Shown here: one piece after another, positions 51,637-61,156 of the stretch
Numbering within the stretch: position 1 is the first letter of the stretch
Layout: each line of letters starts with the position of its first letter
NCBI GenBank assembly: GCA_938028745.1
Contig: CALIZL010000050.1
Span: forward strand, 1 to 64,000
Length of the DNA stretch: 64,000 nucleotides
DNA from: an uncultured Prevotella sp.
GTDB lineage: Bacteria; Bacteroidota; Bacteroidia; Bacteroidales; Bacteroidaceae
Direction of reading: 5' to 3'
The notes under the pieces: generated by a model
Told to the model about the DNA's origin: nothing
The model's input: only the letters and a program-made list of their open reading frames with translations
Databases searched by the model: none
Position numbers and translations under genes: made by a program

Positions 51637-54513
51637 ATGGAATATAATTTTAGGGAAATAGAAAAGAAGTGGCAAAAGCGATGGGAGGAACAGCAAACCT
51701 ATCGCGTTGTAGAAGACAACAGCAAGAAAAAGTTCTATGTACTCAACATGTTCCCCTACCCTTCGGGGGCTGGGCTACACGTGGGACACCCCTTGGGTTA
51801 TATCGCCTCTGACATATACGCCCGCCATAAGCGACTGGAAGGCTACAATGTGCTTAACCCTATGGGCTATGATGCCTACGGATTGCCGGCCGAACAGTAC
51901 GCCATACAGACGGGACAACACCCTGCCGTGACCACCGAAACCAACATCGCGCGTTATCGCGAGCAGCTAGACCGCATCGGTTTTTCGTTTGATTGGAGCC
52001 GCGAGGTACGCACCTGCGACCCTACATATTATAAATGGACGCAGTGGGCGTTTCAAAAGATGTTCGATTCGTATTACGACAACGACCAACAACGCGCTTT
52101 GCCCATCGCCCAACTTGAAGAACGATTGGCCAAACAGGGTACGGAAGGGCTGCATGCTGCTTGTAGCGAAGAACTGAACATCACGGTCGAGGCGTGGAAA
52201 GCGATGGACGAGCACGCCCGACAGGCCACGCTGATGAACTATCGCATTGCTTATCTGGGCGAAACGATGGTGAACTGGTGTGCCGAACTGGGCACAGTGC
52301 TGGCCAACGACGAAGTGGTTGACGGCGTTAGTGTGCGTGGTGGCTACCCCGTTGTGCAAAAAAAGATGCGCCAATGGTGCCTTCGCGTTAGTGCGTATGC
52401 ACAGCGTTTGCTCGAAGGACTGGACAAAGTGGACTGGACCGACTCGCTGAAAGAAACGCAACGCAACTGGATTGGTCGCTCGGAAGGGGCCGAAGTGGAG
52501 TTTACCGTGAAAGACAGCAACGAGCGTTTCACCATCTTTACCACTCGCGCCGACACCATCTTCGGCGTTACTTTCATGGTGCTGGCACCCGAAAGCGAAT
52601 TGGTAGACCGCCTTACCACACCCGAACAACGCGCCGAAGTGCAGGCCTACGTTGAGGCAACGAAGAAAAGAACCGAACGCGAACGCATTGCCGACCGCAA
52701 GGTTAGCGGCGTTTTCACAGGCGCTTACGCCATTAACCCACTCACAGGAGGGGCCGTCCCCATTTGGGTAAGCGATTATGTGCTGGCCGGTTACGGCACG
52801 GGAGCCATCATGGCCGTACCTGCACACGACAGTCGCGACTACGCTTTTGCTCGCCATTTCTCGCTACCCATCGTGCCACTTATCGAAGGGGCCGACATTT
52901 CGGAGCAGAGTTTCGATGCCAAAGAGGGCATCGTGATCAACTCGCCCGCCGCAAACAACGTCGCCAACGATGGCCAAGCGCAGGGTTTGGTGCTAAACGG
53001 ACTGACTGTTACGGAGGCTATCGCCAAGACCAAAGAATATGTTTCGCGCCACAACCTGGGTCGCATCAAGGTGAATTACCGCCTTCGCGATGCCACGTTC
53101 TCGCGCCAACGCTATTGGGGAGAGCCGTTCCCCGTGTATTATAAGGGCGACATGCCCTACATGATTCCACAAGAATGCTTGCCGCTTGAATTGCCTGAGG
53201 TGGACAATTACCAACCTACGGCAACGGGCGAACCGCCATTGGGCAACGCCAAAGCATGGGCGTGGGACGAGAAAGCACGCCGAGTGGTAGACAAGAGCCT
53301 GGTGGATGGGGTGCAAGTGTTCCCCTTAGAGCTGAACACCATGCCTGGTTTCGCCGGCTCTTCGGCCTACTACCTTCGCTATATGGACCCTCACAACAAC
53401 GATGCACTGGTAAGTAAGGAGGCCGTTAGCTACTGGCAGAACGTGGATCTCTATGTGGGCGGAACGGAACACGCCACAGGACACCTTATATATAGTAGGT
53501 TCTGGAACAAGTTTCTCTTCGACTTGGGCGTGGCCGTAAACGATGAACCGTTCCAGAAGTTGGTTAATCAGGGTATGATTCAGGGCCGAAGTAACTTTGT
53601 ATATCGTGTGCAAAGGGCCGAAGGCGAAGGCAATAAGGCTTCGCTCTTTGTGTCGTTGGGACTGAAAGACCAATACGAAGTTACGCCCATACACGTGGAT
53701 GTGAACATCGTTCATGGCGACGTGCTGGACATTGAGGCCTTCCGCGCATGGCGACCCGAATATAAGGATGCCGAGTTTGTGCTCGAAAACGACAAGTATG
53801 TGTGCGGTTGGGCCGTAGAAAAGATGTCGAAGAGTATGTACAACGTGGTAAACCCCGACCTCATCGTTGAGAACTACGGGGCCGATACGCTACGTCTTTA
53901 CGAGATGTTCCTTGGTCCGGTGGAGCAAAGTAAGCCGTGGGACACCAACGGAATTGATGGTTGTCACCGCTTTTTGAAGAAGTTCTGGGGGCTGTTCTAC
54001 AACCTGCGCACGGATGAATTTATGCCAAACGATGCCGAGGCAACGCCCGAACAGCTTAAATCGGTTCACAAATTGCTGAAGAAAGTGTCGGCCGACATCC
54101 CCGCCTTCTCGTATAACACGGCCGTGGCGGCCTTTATGATTTGCGTAAACGAACTGTCGCAAGCCCATTGCACCAATAAAGAGCTGCTCTCGAAGTTGGT
54201 GGTTGCCCTCGCACCTTTCGCTCCGCACATCGCCGAAGAGCTGTGGGCGGCTCTGGGTAACGAGCAATCGGTGTGCGATGCGCAGTGGCCTGCCTACGAA
54301 GAGAAGTACCTCGAAGAGAGCGAAGTGCAATTGGCCATCGCCTTTAACGGCAAGGCACGTTTCCAAAAGGCCTTCGCCGCCAACGCTACCAATGCCGAAA
54401 TAGAACAAGCAGCTATGAATGACGAACGCTCGGCTAAGTTCCTTGAAGGCAAGCAGGTGGTGAAGGTGATTGTTGTGCCGAAGAAAATCGTTAACATCGT
54501 GGTGAAAGGATGA
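51637..54513 (+). CDS. leuS: Leucyl-tRNA synthetase
   Basis: A 958-residue class I synthetase, slightly longer than the bacterial norm because of extra segments in the catalytic core. Motifs: FPYPSGAGLHVGHPLGY (HIGH type), the CP1 editing domain (about 230-420, with FTTRADTIFGVTFMVLAPE and the GTGAIMAVPAHDSRDY editing loop), and EKMSKSMYN. The C-terminal anticodon and tRNA-binding parts are present (FAPHIAEELW). It charges leucine onto tRNA and removes wrongly attached amino acids. Start at 51637 (MEYNFREIEKKWQ) is the family standard. Confidence 0.97.
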   Translation: MEYNFREIEKKWQKRWEEQQTYRVVEDNSKKKFYVLNMFPYPSGAGLHVGHPLGYIASDIYARHKRLEGYNVLNPMGYDAYGLPAEQYAIQTGQHPAVTTETNIARYREQLDRIGFSFDWSREVRTCDPTYYKWTQWAFQKMFDSYYDNDQQRALPIAQLEERLAKQGTEGLHAACSEELNITVEAWKAMDEHARQATLMNYRIAYLGETMVNWCAELGTVLANDEVVDGVSVRGGYPVVQKKMRQWCLRVSAYAQRLLEGLDKVDWTDSLKETQRNWIGRSEGAEVEFTVKDSNERFTIFTTRADTIFGVTFMVLAPESELVDRLTTPEQRAEVQAYVEATKKRTERERIADRKVSGVFTGAYAINPLTGGAVPIWVSDYVLAGYGTGAIMAVPAHDSRDYAFARHFSLPIVPLIEGADISEQSFDAKEGIVINSPAANNVANDGQAQGLVLNGLTVTEAIAKTKEYVSRHNLGRIKVNYRLRDATFSRQRYWGEPFPVYYKGDMPYMIPQECLPLELPEVDNYQPTATGEPPLGNAKAWAWDEKARRVVDKSLVDGVQVFPLELNTMPGFAGSSAYYLRYMDPHNNDALVSKEAVSYWQNVDLYVGGTEHATGHLIYSRFWNKFLFDLGVAVNDEPFQKLVNQGMIQGRSNFVYRVQRAEGEGNKASLFVSLGLKDQYEVTPIHVDVNIVHGDVLDIEAFRAWRPEYKDAEFVLENDKYVCGWAVEKMSKSMYNVVNPDLIVENYGADTLRLYEMFLGPVEQSKPWDTNGIDGCHRFLKKFWGLFYNLRTDEFMPNDAEATPEQLKSVHKLLKKVSADIPAFSYNTAVAAFMICVNELSQAHCTNKELLSKLVVALAPFAPHIAEELWAALGNEQSVCDAQWPAYEEKYLEESEVQLAIAFNGKARFQKAFAANATNAEIEQAAMNDERSAKFLEGKQVVKVIVVPKKIVNIVVKG

Positions 54514-54709
54514 TGTTTAAGTTGTTGAGTTTTTGAGTTAATGAGTTGATTAGTTTTTGAGTTAATTAGTTTTTGAGACTATAAACTCATAAACTAAAAC
54601 CCTCAAAAACTCCCTAACTCCCCGACTTATAAACTCAAAAACTCCCCAACTCAAAAACTCCCCAACCCAAAAACTCATAAACTAAAACCCTCAAAAACTC
54701 AAATTTGAT
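54514..54709. repeat. GAGTTTTTGAGTTAATGAG word repeats
   Basis: Words on one strand (to about 54570) are followed by their complements (CTCATAAACTAAAACCC) up to the YitT start, so the region could fold into a long imperfect hairpin. Confidence 0.65.
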
Positions 54710-55678
54710 ATGACAATCGACCATAAAATGCTCCTTAGCGAGATTAAAGACTATGTGTTTATCACCCTTGGCCTCTGCCTATACACCTTTGGCCTGGTGG
54801 TGTTTATCATACCTTACGAGATTGTAACGGGCGGTGTTATGGGCGCATCGCTCGTTGTTAACTACGCCACGGGCTTTAAGATAGAGTACACTTACGCCAT
54901 CATCAACATCTCGCTCTTAGTTTTGGCACTGAAAGTGCTGGGCTGGCGCTTCCTGTTAAAGACCATTTATGCCACGGCAGCCTTGTATTTCTTGCTGGAA
55001 TATGCGCAAGAGCTGATGCCAAAGATTGAGGGGACCGACCAGTTTGTGCAGATACTTGGCCCTGGAAACAACTTCATGTCGCTGCTCATCGGCTGTACGT
55101 TAACGGGTTCGTCGTTGGCTATCGTGTTCCTTAACAATGGCAGCACGGGCGGAACCGACATCATTGCCGCCGTAGTAAACAAGTTTTTCAACCTGTCGTT
55201 GGGTCAGGTGTTGTTCCTTGTAGACATCTTTATTATCGGTAGCTGTTTCTTCTTTCCGCAGTTCGGAACGTATTACGAACGGGCGCGAATGACAGTCTTC
55301 GGACTGTGTACGATGATTGTAGAGAACTTCATGCTCGACTATGTGATGAACGCCCGACGAGAATCGGTGCAGTTCCTTATCTTCTCGCGCAAGTATCAAG
55401 AGATTGCCAACGCCATAGCCTTGCATACCGACCACGGCGTTACCATTCTTGATGGACACGGATGGTACACAGGTAAGGAAATGAAAGTGCTTTGCGTGCT
55501 GGCTAAGAAGAACGAGAGCCAAATGATTTTCCGACTGATTAAACTGATAGACCCCAACGCCTTTGTTAGTCAGAGTGCCGTTATCGGCGTGTATGGCGAA
55601 GGGTTCGACACGATTAAGGTTAAGGCCAAGGAGATGCCAGAGCCGCCTAAAAGAGTGAGCAAAGAGGAAAAGAATTAG
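54710..55678 (+). CDS. YitT family membrane protein (DUF161/DUF2179)
   Basis: A 322-residue protein. The first 200 residues contain about five membrane helices, with FIIPYEIVTGGVMGASLV and NNGSTGGTDIIAAVVNKF, the repeat signature of the YitT/DUF161 family. The last 80 residues form a cytoplasmic DUF2179 domain (ALHTDHGVTILDGHGWYTGKEMKVLCVLAKKNE). The transport or sensing role is not known. It lies after leuS on the same strand and is followed by a two-way terminator. Confidence 0.92.
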   Translation: MTIDHKMLLSEIKDYVFITLGLCLYTFGLVVFIIPYEIVTGGVMGASLVVNYATGFKIEYTYAIINISLLVLALKVLGWRFLLKTIYATAALYFLLEYAQELMPKIEGTDQFVQILGPGNNFMSLLIGCTLTGSSLAIVFLNNGSTGGTDIIAAVVNKFFNLSLGQVLFLVDIFIIGSCFFFPQFGTYYERARMTVFGLCTMIVENFMLDYVMNARRESVQFLIFSRKYQEIANAIALHTDHGVTILDGHGWYTGKEMKVLCVLAKKNESQMIFRLIKLIDPNAFVSQSAVIGVYGEGFDTIKVKAKEMPEPPKRVSKEEKN

Positions 55679-55724
55679 GCAAAAAAGCAAGCAACAATAG
55701 CTTGCTAAGGTCTAGAAACGATGG

Positions 55725-55764
55725 TTTGCCCAGCCTTTCTGTTTTACAAGAAAGACTGGGCAAA
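55725..55764. terminator. Bidirectional terminator between YitT and the C1 peptidase
   Basis: A 16-bp stem with one mismatch (TTTGCCCAGCCTTTCT with AGAAAGACTGGGCAAA) and an 8-base loop lies between the two converging genes, 46 bases after the first and 9 bases after the other. Confidence 0.85.
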
Positions 55765-55773
55765 TGCGTATTG

Positions 55774-56814
55774 TTACGCGCCTAAGCACTCGCGTTGTGC
55801 CCAAAGGGCGATGGTTTTCATCCTAAAATAATCTTCGGACATAAACATAAAACCCTTAAAGGCATTGTCTGTGCCCCACGAGTTCTTCATAATGAAGTAG
55901 CGTTTGCCTTGCGCATCGCGCGCCAAGCCCACGATGGCCATGCAATGGTCGTCGGTTGTGCGAAACGTTTCGAACTCGCGCTGCCGCATTTGCTGCGTAG
56001 GGGCGGTGCTGTGTTCGGGAATACGGGCAATGGCTTGCGCGAAATTGAACCCAGGTTCGGACGTGTCGCCTTCCCAACAAAGGGGATGGCCGGCGCGTAA
56101 CGACCGCTCTGTAAGGCTTACTAAACTGTCGATGGGCAAGTTTAGCAAGCAATCGCGGTTAACATTATCCGGTACTTCGAGGGCGAATGCCGTGTTAAAG
56201 GGGTGGTGGGTGAAGCTGGTAAGCCCCACATACTCGTCGTGTCGGCACACACTTCGGCCAAATTCGCCCAGCGTATACTCGGCTCCCAGCATGAATTGCG
56301 CCCTTGGCAGCGCGCCAATTGATTGATCGGCCAGGTTGTCGTAACGTTGTCCTAGCCTTACAAGGCCTTCTTGCTGCGCTACGGCCAGCTTGCAAAGGTT
56401 GGCTGCTTTCTTAGGGAACGCACTGAACACGTTGTAATCTTCCACATGATATGTATCGTATGCCAGCAGGCCTTGGTCGGCAATGGCCGAAAGAGCGTTC
56501 GAGGCCATACCGCGCAAATGTATCGGGCGCTTTCCTTTTGCAAGGTACGCGTCTTGTATGCGTTGGCGCAAAGCCATGCGCGCAACGTATGCCGTAGAGA
56601 GATTTACCGAGTCGCCACGCATCAGGTGTTCGGTTTCAATTGTGGCTAACATGGCGAATATCCAGCACAGTTGACTTTGTCCTTGGTCCTTTACGGGCGT
56701 GGTTTTCAGCAATATCTCTATCTTAGGCAGCCTCGTGGTAGCCCTTGGCTCGCTTTTCGAGGTGCACGAGCATAGCGTGGCCAACGCCACTAGTATGAGA
56801 ATAATTCTGTTCAT
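55774..56814 (-). CDS. C1-family (papain/bleomycin hydrolase-like) cysteine peptidase lipoprotein
   Basis: A 346-residue peptidase. The signal peptide MNRIILILVALATLCSC ends in a lipobox-like LCSC with the lipid on Cys17. Papain-type residues are visible: Gln44 and Cys50 in KDQGQSQLCW, His in TTDDHCMAIVG, and Asn in FIMKNSWGT. The long helical insert between Cys and His fits the bleomycin-hydrolase (C1B) type. It probably degrades peptides in the periplasm or at the outer membrane. I start at 56814; a full consensus promoter lies at 56821-56851, so the mRNA would begin at or very near the start codon. Confidence 0.9.
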   Translation of the reverse strand: MNRIILILVALATLCSCTSKSEPRATTRLPKIEILLKTTPVKDQGQSQLCWIFAMLATIETEHLMRGDSVNLSTAYVARMALRQRIQDAYLAKGKRPIHLRGMASNALSAIADQGLLAYDTYHVEDYNVFSAFPKKAANLCKLAVAQQEGLVRLGQRYDNLADQSIGALPRAQFMLGAEYTLGEFGRSVCRHDEYVGLTSFTHHPFNTAFALEVPDNVNRDCLLNLPIDSLVSLTERSLRAGHPLCWEGDTSEPGFNFAQAIARIPEHSTAPTQQMRQREFETFRTTDDHCMAIVGLARDAQGKRYFIMKNSWGTDNAFKGFMFMSEDYFRMKTIALWAQRECLGA

Positions 56815-56820
56815 GATGGG

Positions 56821-56851
56821 CAAAGATACCATTTTTTCGTAACTTTGCAAA
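56821..56851 (-). promoter_or_regulatory. Promoter of the C1 peptidase, overlapping a divergent one
   Basis: Minus-strand TTTG (56848-56851), 19 bases, TATCTTTG (56821-56828). The plus-strand -7 box TAACTTTG of the U32 gene lies at 56840-56847, inside the same 31 bases, so the two promoters cannot both be occupied. Confidence 0.75.
56840..56847 (+). promoter_or_regulatory. -7 box of the U32 peptidase gene
   Basis: TAACTTTG, 20 bases before the start. An AAAGGA purine run lies between the box and the ATG and could serve as a ribosome site. Confidence 0.6.
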
Positions 56852-56866
56852 AGCAAAGGATAATAA

Positions 56867-58126
56867 ATGGATAATAACAAGATAAGAGAATTTGAAATAA
56901 TGGCGCCGGTAGGCTCGCGAGAGAGCCTCGTTGCAGCTATACAAGCTGGTGCCGACTCGGTTTATTTCGGCATCGGCCAGTTGAACATGCGCTCGCATTC
57001 GGCCAATCAGTTCACGATAGACGACCTTCGCGACATTGCTGCTACTTGTCGCGAGCATGGCATGAAGAGTTATTTAACGGTTAACACCGTTATCTATGGC
57101 GACGACCTTGGAACGATGCACACCATCGTAGATGCTGCCAAAGAAGCGCAGGTGTCTGCCGTTATCGCTAGCGACGTGGCCGTAATGATGTATTGTAGGC
57201 AAGTGGGCGTTGAGGTTCACCTTTCTACGCAACTGAACATATCCAACATCGACGCGTTGAAGTTTTACGCCCAATTTGCAGATGTGGTTGTGTTGGCGCG
57301 CGAGTTGAACATGGAACAGGTGGCCGAAATATACAAGCAGATTAACGAACAGCGTGTGCTTGGTCCCAATGGCGACCCCGTTCGTATCGAGATGTTTTGC
57401 CACGGCGCGCTGTGTATGGCCGTCAGTGGGAAGTGTTATTTAAGCCTGCACGATGCCAATAGGTCGGCCAACCGCGGCCAATGTGTGCAACTTTGTCGCC
57501 GTTCGTACACCGTTACCGACAAGGAAACGGGCACGCAGCTAGACATCGACAACGAATACATCATGAGTCCGAAGGACTTAAAGACCGTTCGCTTTATCGA
57601 TCAGATGATGAATGCGGGCGTGCGCGTGTTCAAAATCGAGGGTAGGGCACGCGGTCCAGAGTATGTTTACACCGTGGTGAGGTGCTATAAGGAGGCTATC
57701 GCCAGCGTTCTCGACGGCTCGTTCACCGAAGAAAAGAAAGACGAGTGGGACGAACGACTGAGCACTGTGTTTAATCGCGGCTTCTGGGATGGATATTATC
57801 AAGGCCAGACAATGGGCGAATGGACTAAACACTACGGAAACAAAGCTACCGAAAAGAAGGTGCTTGTGGGTAAAGTTGTTAAGCACTTCTCTAAGTTAGG
57901 CGTAGCCGAAATCGCTGTTGAGGCTAGCGAAATACAACTTAACGACCATCTTTTGATAACGGGTCCAACAACGGGCGTGATGTTCTTCGACGCCAAAGAA
58001 ATACGCTACGAGTTGGAACCAGTGCAAACAGCACAAAAAGGTACGCGCGTATCAATACCCGTTCCCGACAAGGTAAGGCCAAACGATAAACTGTTTAAAC
58101 TGGTAAAGAACGAGGTAAATAAATAG
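56867..58126 (+). CDS. U32 family peptidase (YhbU/YegQ-like)
   Basis: A 419-residue protein of the U32 group. It has MAPVGSRESLVAAIQAGADSVYFG near the start (a TIM-barrel-like segment) and the signature HGALCMAVSGKCYLSL followed by NRGQCVQLCRRSY, which supplies the conserved cysteines. Members include collagenase-like proteins and the tRNA/rRNA hydroxylation factors TrhP and RlhA. Here the C-terminal extension fits the RNA-modification side better than secretion, as there is no signal peptide. The specific target cannot be decided from sequence. Confidence 0.92.
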   Translation: MDNNKIREFEIMAPVGSRESLVAAIQAGADSVYFGIGQLNMRSHSANQFTIDDLRDIAATCREHGMKSYLTVNTVIYGDDLGTMHTIVDAAKEAQVSAVIASDVAVMMYCRQVGVEVHLSTQLNISNIDALKFYAQFADVVVLARELNMEQVAEIYKQINEQRVLGPNGDPVRIEMFCHGALCMAVSGKCYLSLHDANRSANRGQCVQLCRRSYTVTDKETGTQLDIDNEYIMSPKDLKTVRFIDQMMNAGVRVFKIEGRARGPEYVYTVVRCYKEAIASVLDGSFTEEKKDEWDERLSTVFNRGFWDGYYQGQTMGEWTKHYGNKATEKKVLVGKVVKHFSKLGVAEIAVEASEIQLNDHLLITGPTTGVMFFDAKEIRYELEPVQTAQKGTRVSIPVPDKVRPNDKLFKLVKNEVNK

Positions 58127-58375
58127 ATAAGTTCACGAGTTGACGGGTTAACGAATTGACAAGTAAACAAGTTTACGAGTTGACAAGTCGACAAGTTGGC
58201 GAGTTAACAAGTTAACTTGTTGGCGGATAGACAAGGAGGTCTGCCTTGCAGGCATTGAGCATTGTTGCTCGTTTTGTACCAACCCATCAACTTATAAACC
58301 CCAAAACCCATAAACTCCCCAACTCAGAACCTCACCAGTTCACCAACTTATAAATTCATAAACACCCCCTAACAC
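58127..58375. repeat. Word repeats upstream of sufE
   Basis: GTTGACGGGTTAACGAATTGAC words (to about 58220) and then CAACTTATAAACCCC words flank a short unique core. No promoter box could be assigned. Confidence 0.65.
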
Positions 58376-58804
58376 ATGTCAACATCAACCATAGATGCAC
58401 TTCAAGAAGAAGTGATTGAAGAGTTTTCGGCATTCGACGACTGGATGGATAAGTACCAAATGCTCATCGATTTGGGCAACACGCTACCGCCACTCGATGC
58501 CAAGTATAAAGTAGAAAGCAACCTTATCGAAGGCTGTCAAAGTCGTGTTTGGCTACAATGCGACCTTGTTGACGGCCGTTTAGTGTTCTCTGCCGATAGC
58601 GATGCGCTTATTACCAAGGGCATTATCGCCCTGCTTATCAGGGTGATAAGCAACCACACGCCCGACGAGATAGCGCATGCCGACCTGCATTTCATTGATG
58701 CCATCGGCCTAAAAGACCACCTTTCGCCCACCCGTTCCAACGGTTTGCTCTCGATGGTGAAGCAAATCAAGGCCTACGCCTTGGGCTATGCCGCAAAGCT
58801 ATAA
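58376..58804 (+). CDS. sufE: SufE-type sulfur acceptor
   Basis: A 142-residue protein of the SufE/CsdE family. The sulfur-accepting cysteine lies in LIEGCQSRVWLQ near residue 54, with the family's FDDWMDKYQMLIDLG at the N-terminus and ISNHTPDEIAHADLHFIDAIGL further on. It takes persulfide sulfur from a cysteine desulfurase for Fe-S cluster building. No suf operon is next to it, as is common in Bacteroidota. Confidence 0.93.
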   Translation: MSTSTIDALQEEVIEEFSAFDDWMDKYQMLIDLGNTLPPLDAKYKVESNLIEGCQSRVWLQCDLVDGRLVFSADSDALITKGIIALLIRVISNHTPDEIAHADLHFIDAIGLKDHLSPTRSNGLLSMVKQIKAYALGYAAKL

Positions 58805-58916
58805 GGCGAATGCCTACTCGAAGTCGGACTGAATGGCTGGCACAACCTCGGCACACTCCTTATATATAATAGGTGTGCATCTTGTGTTTGCCTTTCATCC
58901 AACCGACAACCCCCAC

Positions 58917-58966
58917 TAAACGCACAAGGGAGAATGGACTTACAACCATTCTCCCTTGTGCGTTTA
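58917..58966. terminator. Bidirectional terminator between sufE and dsbD
   Basis: A 21-bp perfect stem (58917-58937 with 58946-58966) with an 8-base loop ACTTACAA lies between converging genes. It is the strongest hairpin I found in the window. Confidence 0.88.
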
Positions 58967-59002
58967 GGGCAGTGCTGTGCAGGCATTTACGCCCGCAACA
59001 GC

Positions 59003-61066
59003 CTATTTCTTCTTAAAGTTATCTAGTCCTTGGTTCAGGAAATCCATGTAATGTGCGATGTCTTCGTCGTAGCTATACGACCTCGCCAGCGGCTTTCCAG
59101 CGTTGTCGATGGCCACATAGAACGGCTGAGCGTTAGCCCCGAACTTGCTACGTTGCAGATAACTCCACTTGTCGCCGATGGTTCGAAGCGTTCGTTTCTG
59201 TCCGTTCTCGGTTACTTCTACGGGTTCGGGCAGCGGTTTCTTGTCGTCAACGTAGAGCGAAATCAGCACATACTCCTTCGTAAGCTTGTCTGCCACCTGC
59301 GGGTCTGTCCACACAGCGGCCTCCATCTTACGGCAGTTTACGCAGCCAAAGCCCGTAAAGTCGATAAGCACCGGCTTGCCTTGTGCAGCAGCGGCGGCCA
59401 TTCCTTCCTCGTAATTGTCGTATTGTGCGCGCACTTCGTTATGGTATAGGTTAAAGTCCTGCGTGTTCATAGGTGGCGCAAAGGCACTAACAGCCTTGCA
59501 AGGAGCACCCCAAAGGCCTGGTATCATGTAGATGGCGAAGGCGAACGACACCAATCCGAGCATCACACAAGGTACAGGCATGGCTTCCGAACTGCCTTGG
59601 TCGCTGGCGAATTTCAAACGTCCGATGAGGTAAAGTCCAAGCATGAAGAACAGCGCAATCCATATCGAGAGGAACACTTCGCGGTCTAGCAGGTGCCATC
59701 CGTAAGCCAAGTCGGCCACAGAGAAGAACTTTAAGGCGAAGGCCAGCTCGATAAAGCCCAGCACAACCTTGATGATGTTCATCCAGCTACCCGACTTCGG
59801 CGCTTTTTTCAGCCACGTTGGGAAGAGGGCGAACAGCGTAAAAGGCAGGGCCAATGCCACTGCAAAGCCTAACATTCCGATGCCAGGGCCCATGATGCTG
59901 CCCGATGTAGACACCTGAACGAGCAAGAAACCAATGATGGGACCCGTGCAAGAGAACGACACCAGCGAAAGGGTGAAGGCCATAAGGAAGATGCTGAGCA
60001 CGCCACTGGTAGACGATGCCTTGCTGTCTACGGCGTTACCCCACTTGTCGGGCAGGCGTATTTCGAACCATCCGAAGAACGAAAGGGCGAAAACAACAAG
60101 CAACAAGCAGAAGAAGATGTTGAAAACGGCATTCGTTGACAACGAGTTGAGGGCCGAAGGACCAAAGGCGGCGGTGACCGCCAAGCCCAATGCCACGTAG
60201 ATAACGATGATGCTCACGCCATAAGTGAGGGCATCGCGAATGCCCTTTGCCTTATTTTGTGAGCGTTTGAGAAAAAAACTTACCGTCATGGGGATAATGG
60301 GCCACACGCAAGGGGTGAAAAGTGCGAGCAGACCGCCGATGAAACCCATAGCAAAGATGTACAGCATAGAGTTGTCCTGTTTGCCTTGGTCGCCGTTATA
60401 GGCTTGCAATTCGGCCACAACGGGTGCCCAAAGTCCGCCTTGCCCCACGTCGTTTCCCCCATCGGCAACAGCTGCCACGGCAGCTGCTTTTGCCGTATCG
60501 CTCGTAGCGGGCGTGTTAGCGGCAGCCAGAGCGGCCAGCGAGTCGGCCTTTTCCTTGGCCAGTTGTGCAGGCGTTTTGGTTTCTTTCGCATCGGGAGCGT
60601 TGGCCGGACCATTGCCCTTAAAGTCGAATTCCACCTGTGTTGGCGGCAAGCAGTTTTGGTCGTTGCATGCTCCGTATTCCAGATAGCCTTTTATGCGGTA
60701 GGTTTTTCCAGTGATTTTGTATTTCTGCACAAAGGTAACAGCACCTTCAAAGTAGCGCAACTTCATTTCAAACAGCTTGTCGTAGTTGCTAATCTCCTTG
60801 CCTTTGGCTTGCAGTTTGCCTGCGGCTTGTGCACCTTCGGCTTTCTCTGTGGTAATGGTAGCCGATATTGGGCCACCACTAGGCAGGCCAGTTGAGTAGA
60901 CATGCCAGCCGTTATCAATCTTTGCAATGAAGATAACGTCCACCTCGGTGGGCGAAACCTGTTTCTGCTGTACGCTTACATGTACGGGGTTTTGCATCTG
61001 TGCCGATGCCCCCAACGCGAAGACGGCAAGTAAAGCCGTCAGTAAGGCCAATCTAATTTTCTTCAT
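59003..61066 (-). CDS. dsbD: Protein-disulfide reductase DsbD-type
   Basis: A 687-residue inner membrane electron carrier. In order: signal peptide (ending SAQ), an N-terminal periplasmic DsbD-like domain (about 25-165, with YGACNDQNCLPP carrying two Cys), a linker rich in Ala and Lys, eight membrane helices (about 230-535, with FTPCVWPIIPM and SFSCTGPIIG), and a C-terminal thioredoxin-like domain with the CVNC pair (DFTGFGCVNCRKME). It passes electrons from cytoplasmic thioredoxin to periplasmic proteins. All redox cysteines of the three domains appear present. Confidence 0.93.
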   Translation of the reverse strand: MKKIRLALLTALLAVFALGASAQMQNPVHVSVQQKQVSPTEVDVIFIAKIDNGWHVYSTGLPSGGPISATITTEKAEGAQAAGKLQAKGKEISNYDKLFEMKLRYFEGAVTFVQKYKITGKTYRIKGYLEYGACNDQNCLPPTQVEFDFKGNGPANAPDAKETKTPAQLAKEKADSLAALAAANTPATSDTAKAAAVAAVADGGNDVGQGGLWAPVVAELQAYNGDQGKQDNSMLYIFAMGFIGGLLALFTPCVWPIIPMTVSFFLKRSQNKAKGIRDALTYGVSIIVIYVALGLAVTAAFGPSALNSLSTNAVFNIFFCLLLVVFALSFFGWFEIRLPDKWGNAVDSKASSTSGVLSIFLMAFTLSLVSFSCTGPIIGFLLVQVSTSGSIMGPGIGMLGFAVALALPFTLFALFPTWLKKAPKSGSWMNIIKVVLGFIELAFALKFFSVADLAYGWHLLDREVFLSIWIALFFMLGLYLIGRLKFASDQGSSEAMPVPCVMLGLVSFAFAIYMIPGLWGAPCKAVSAFAPPMNTQDFNLYHNEVRAQYDNYEEGMAAAAAQGKPVLIDFTGFGCVNCRKMEAAVWTDPQVADKLTKEYVLISLYVDDKKPLPEPVEVTENGQKRTLRTIGDKWSYLQRSKFGANAQPFYVAIDNAGKPLARSYSYDEDIAHYMDFLNQGLDNFKKK

Positions 61067-61156
61067 ATTTGGTGGGGTTTTGATTTTGTTGTTATTTTAG
61101 TTGACGAGTTTACAAGTTAACGAGTTGACCAGTAAACAGGTCGACAAGTTTTCTAG

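Noticed and set aside
51967..52857. 296-residue frame antisense to leuS
   Set aside because: It lies wholly inside the well-supported leuS gene. Such long shadows arise from the codon bias of the sense strand.
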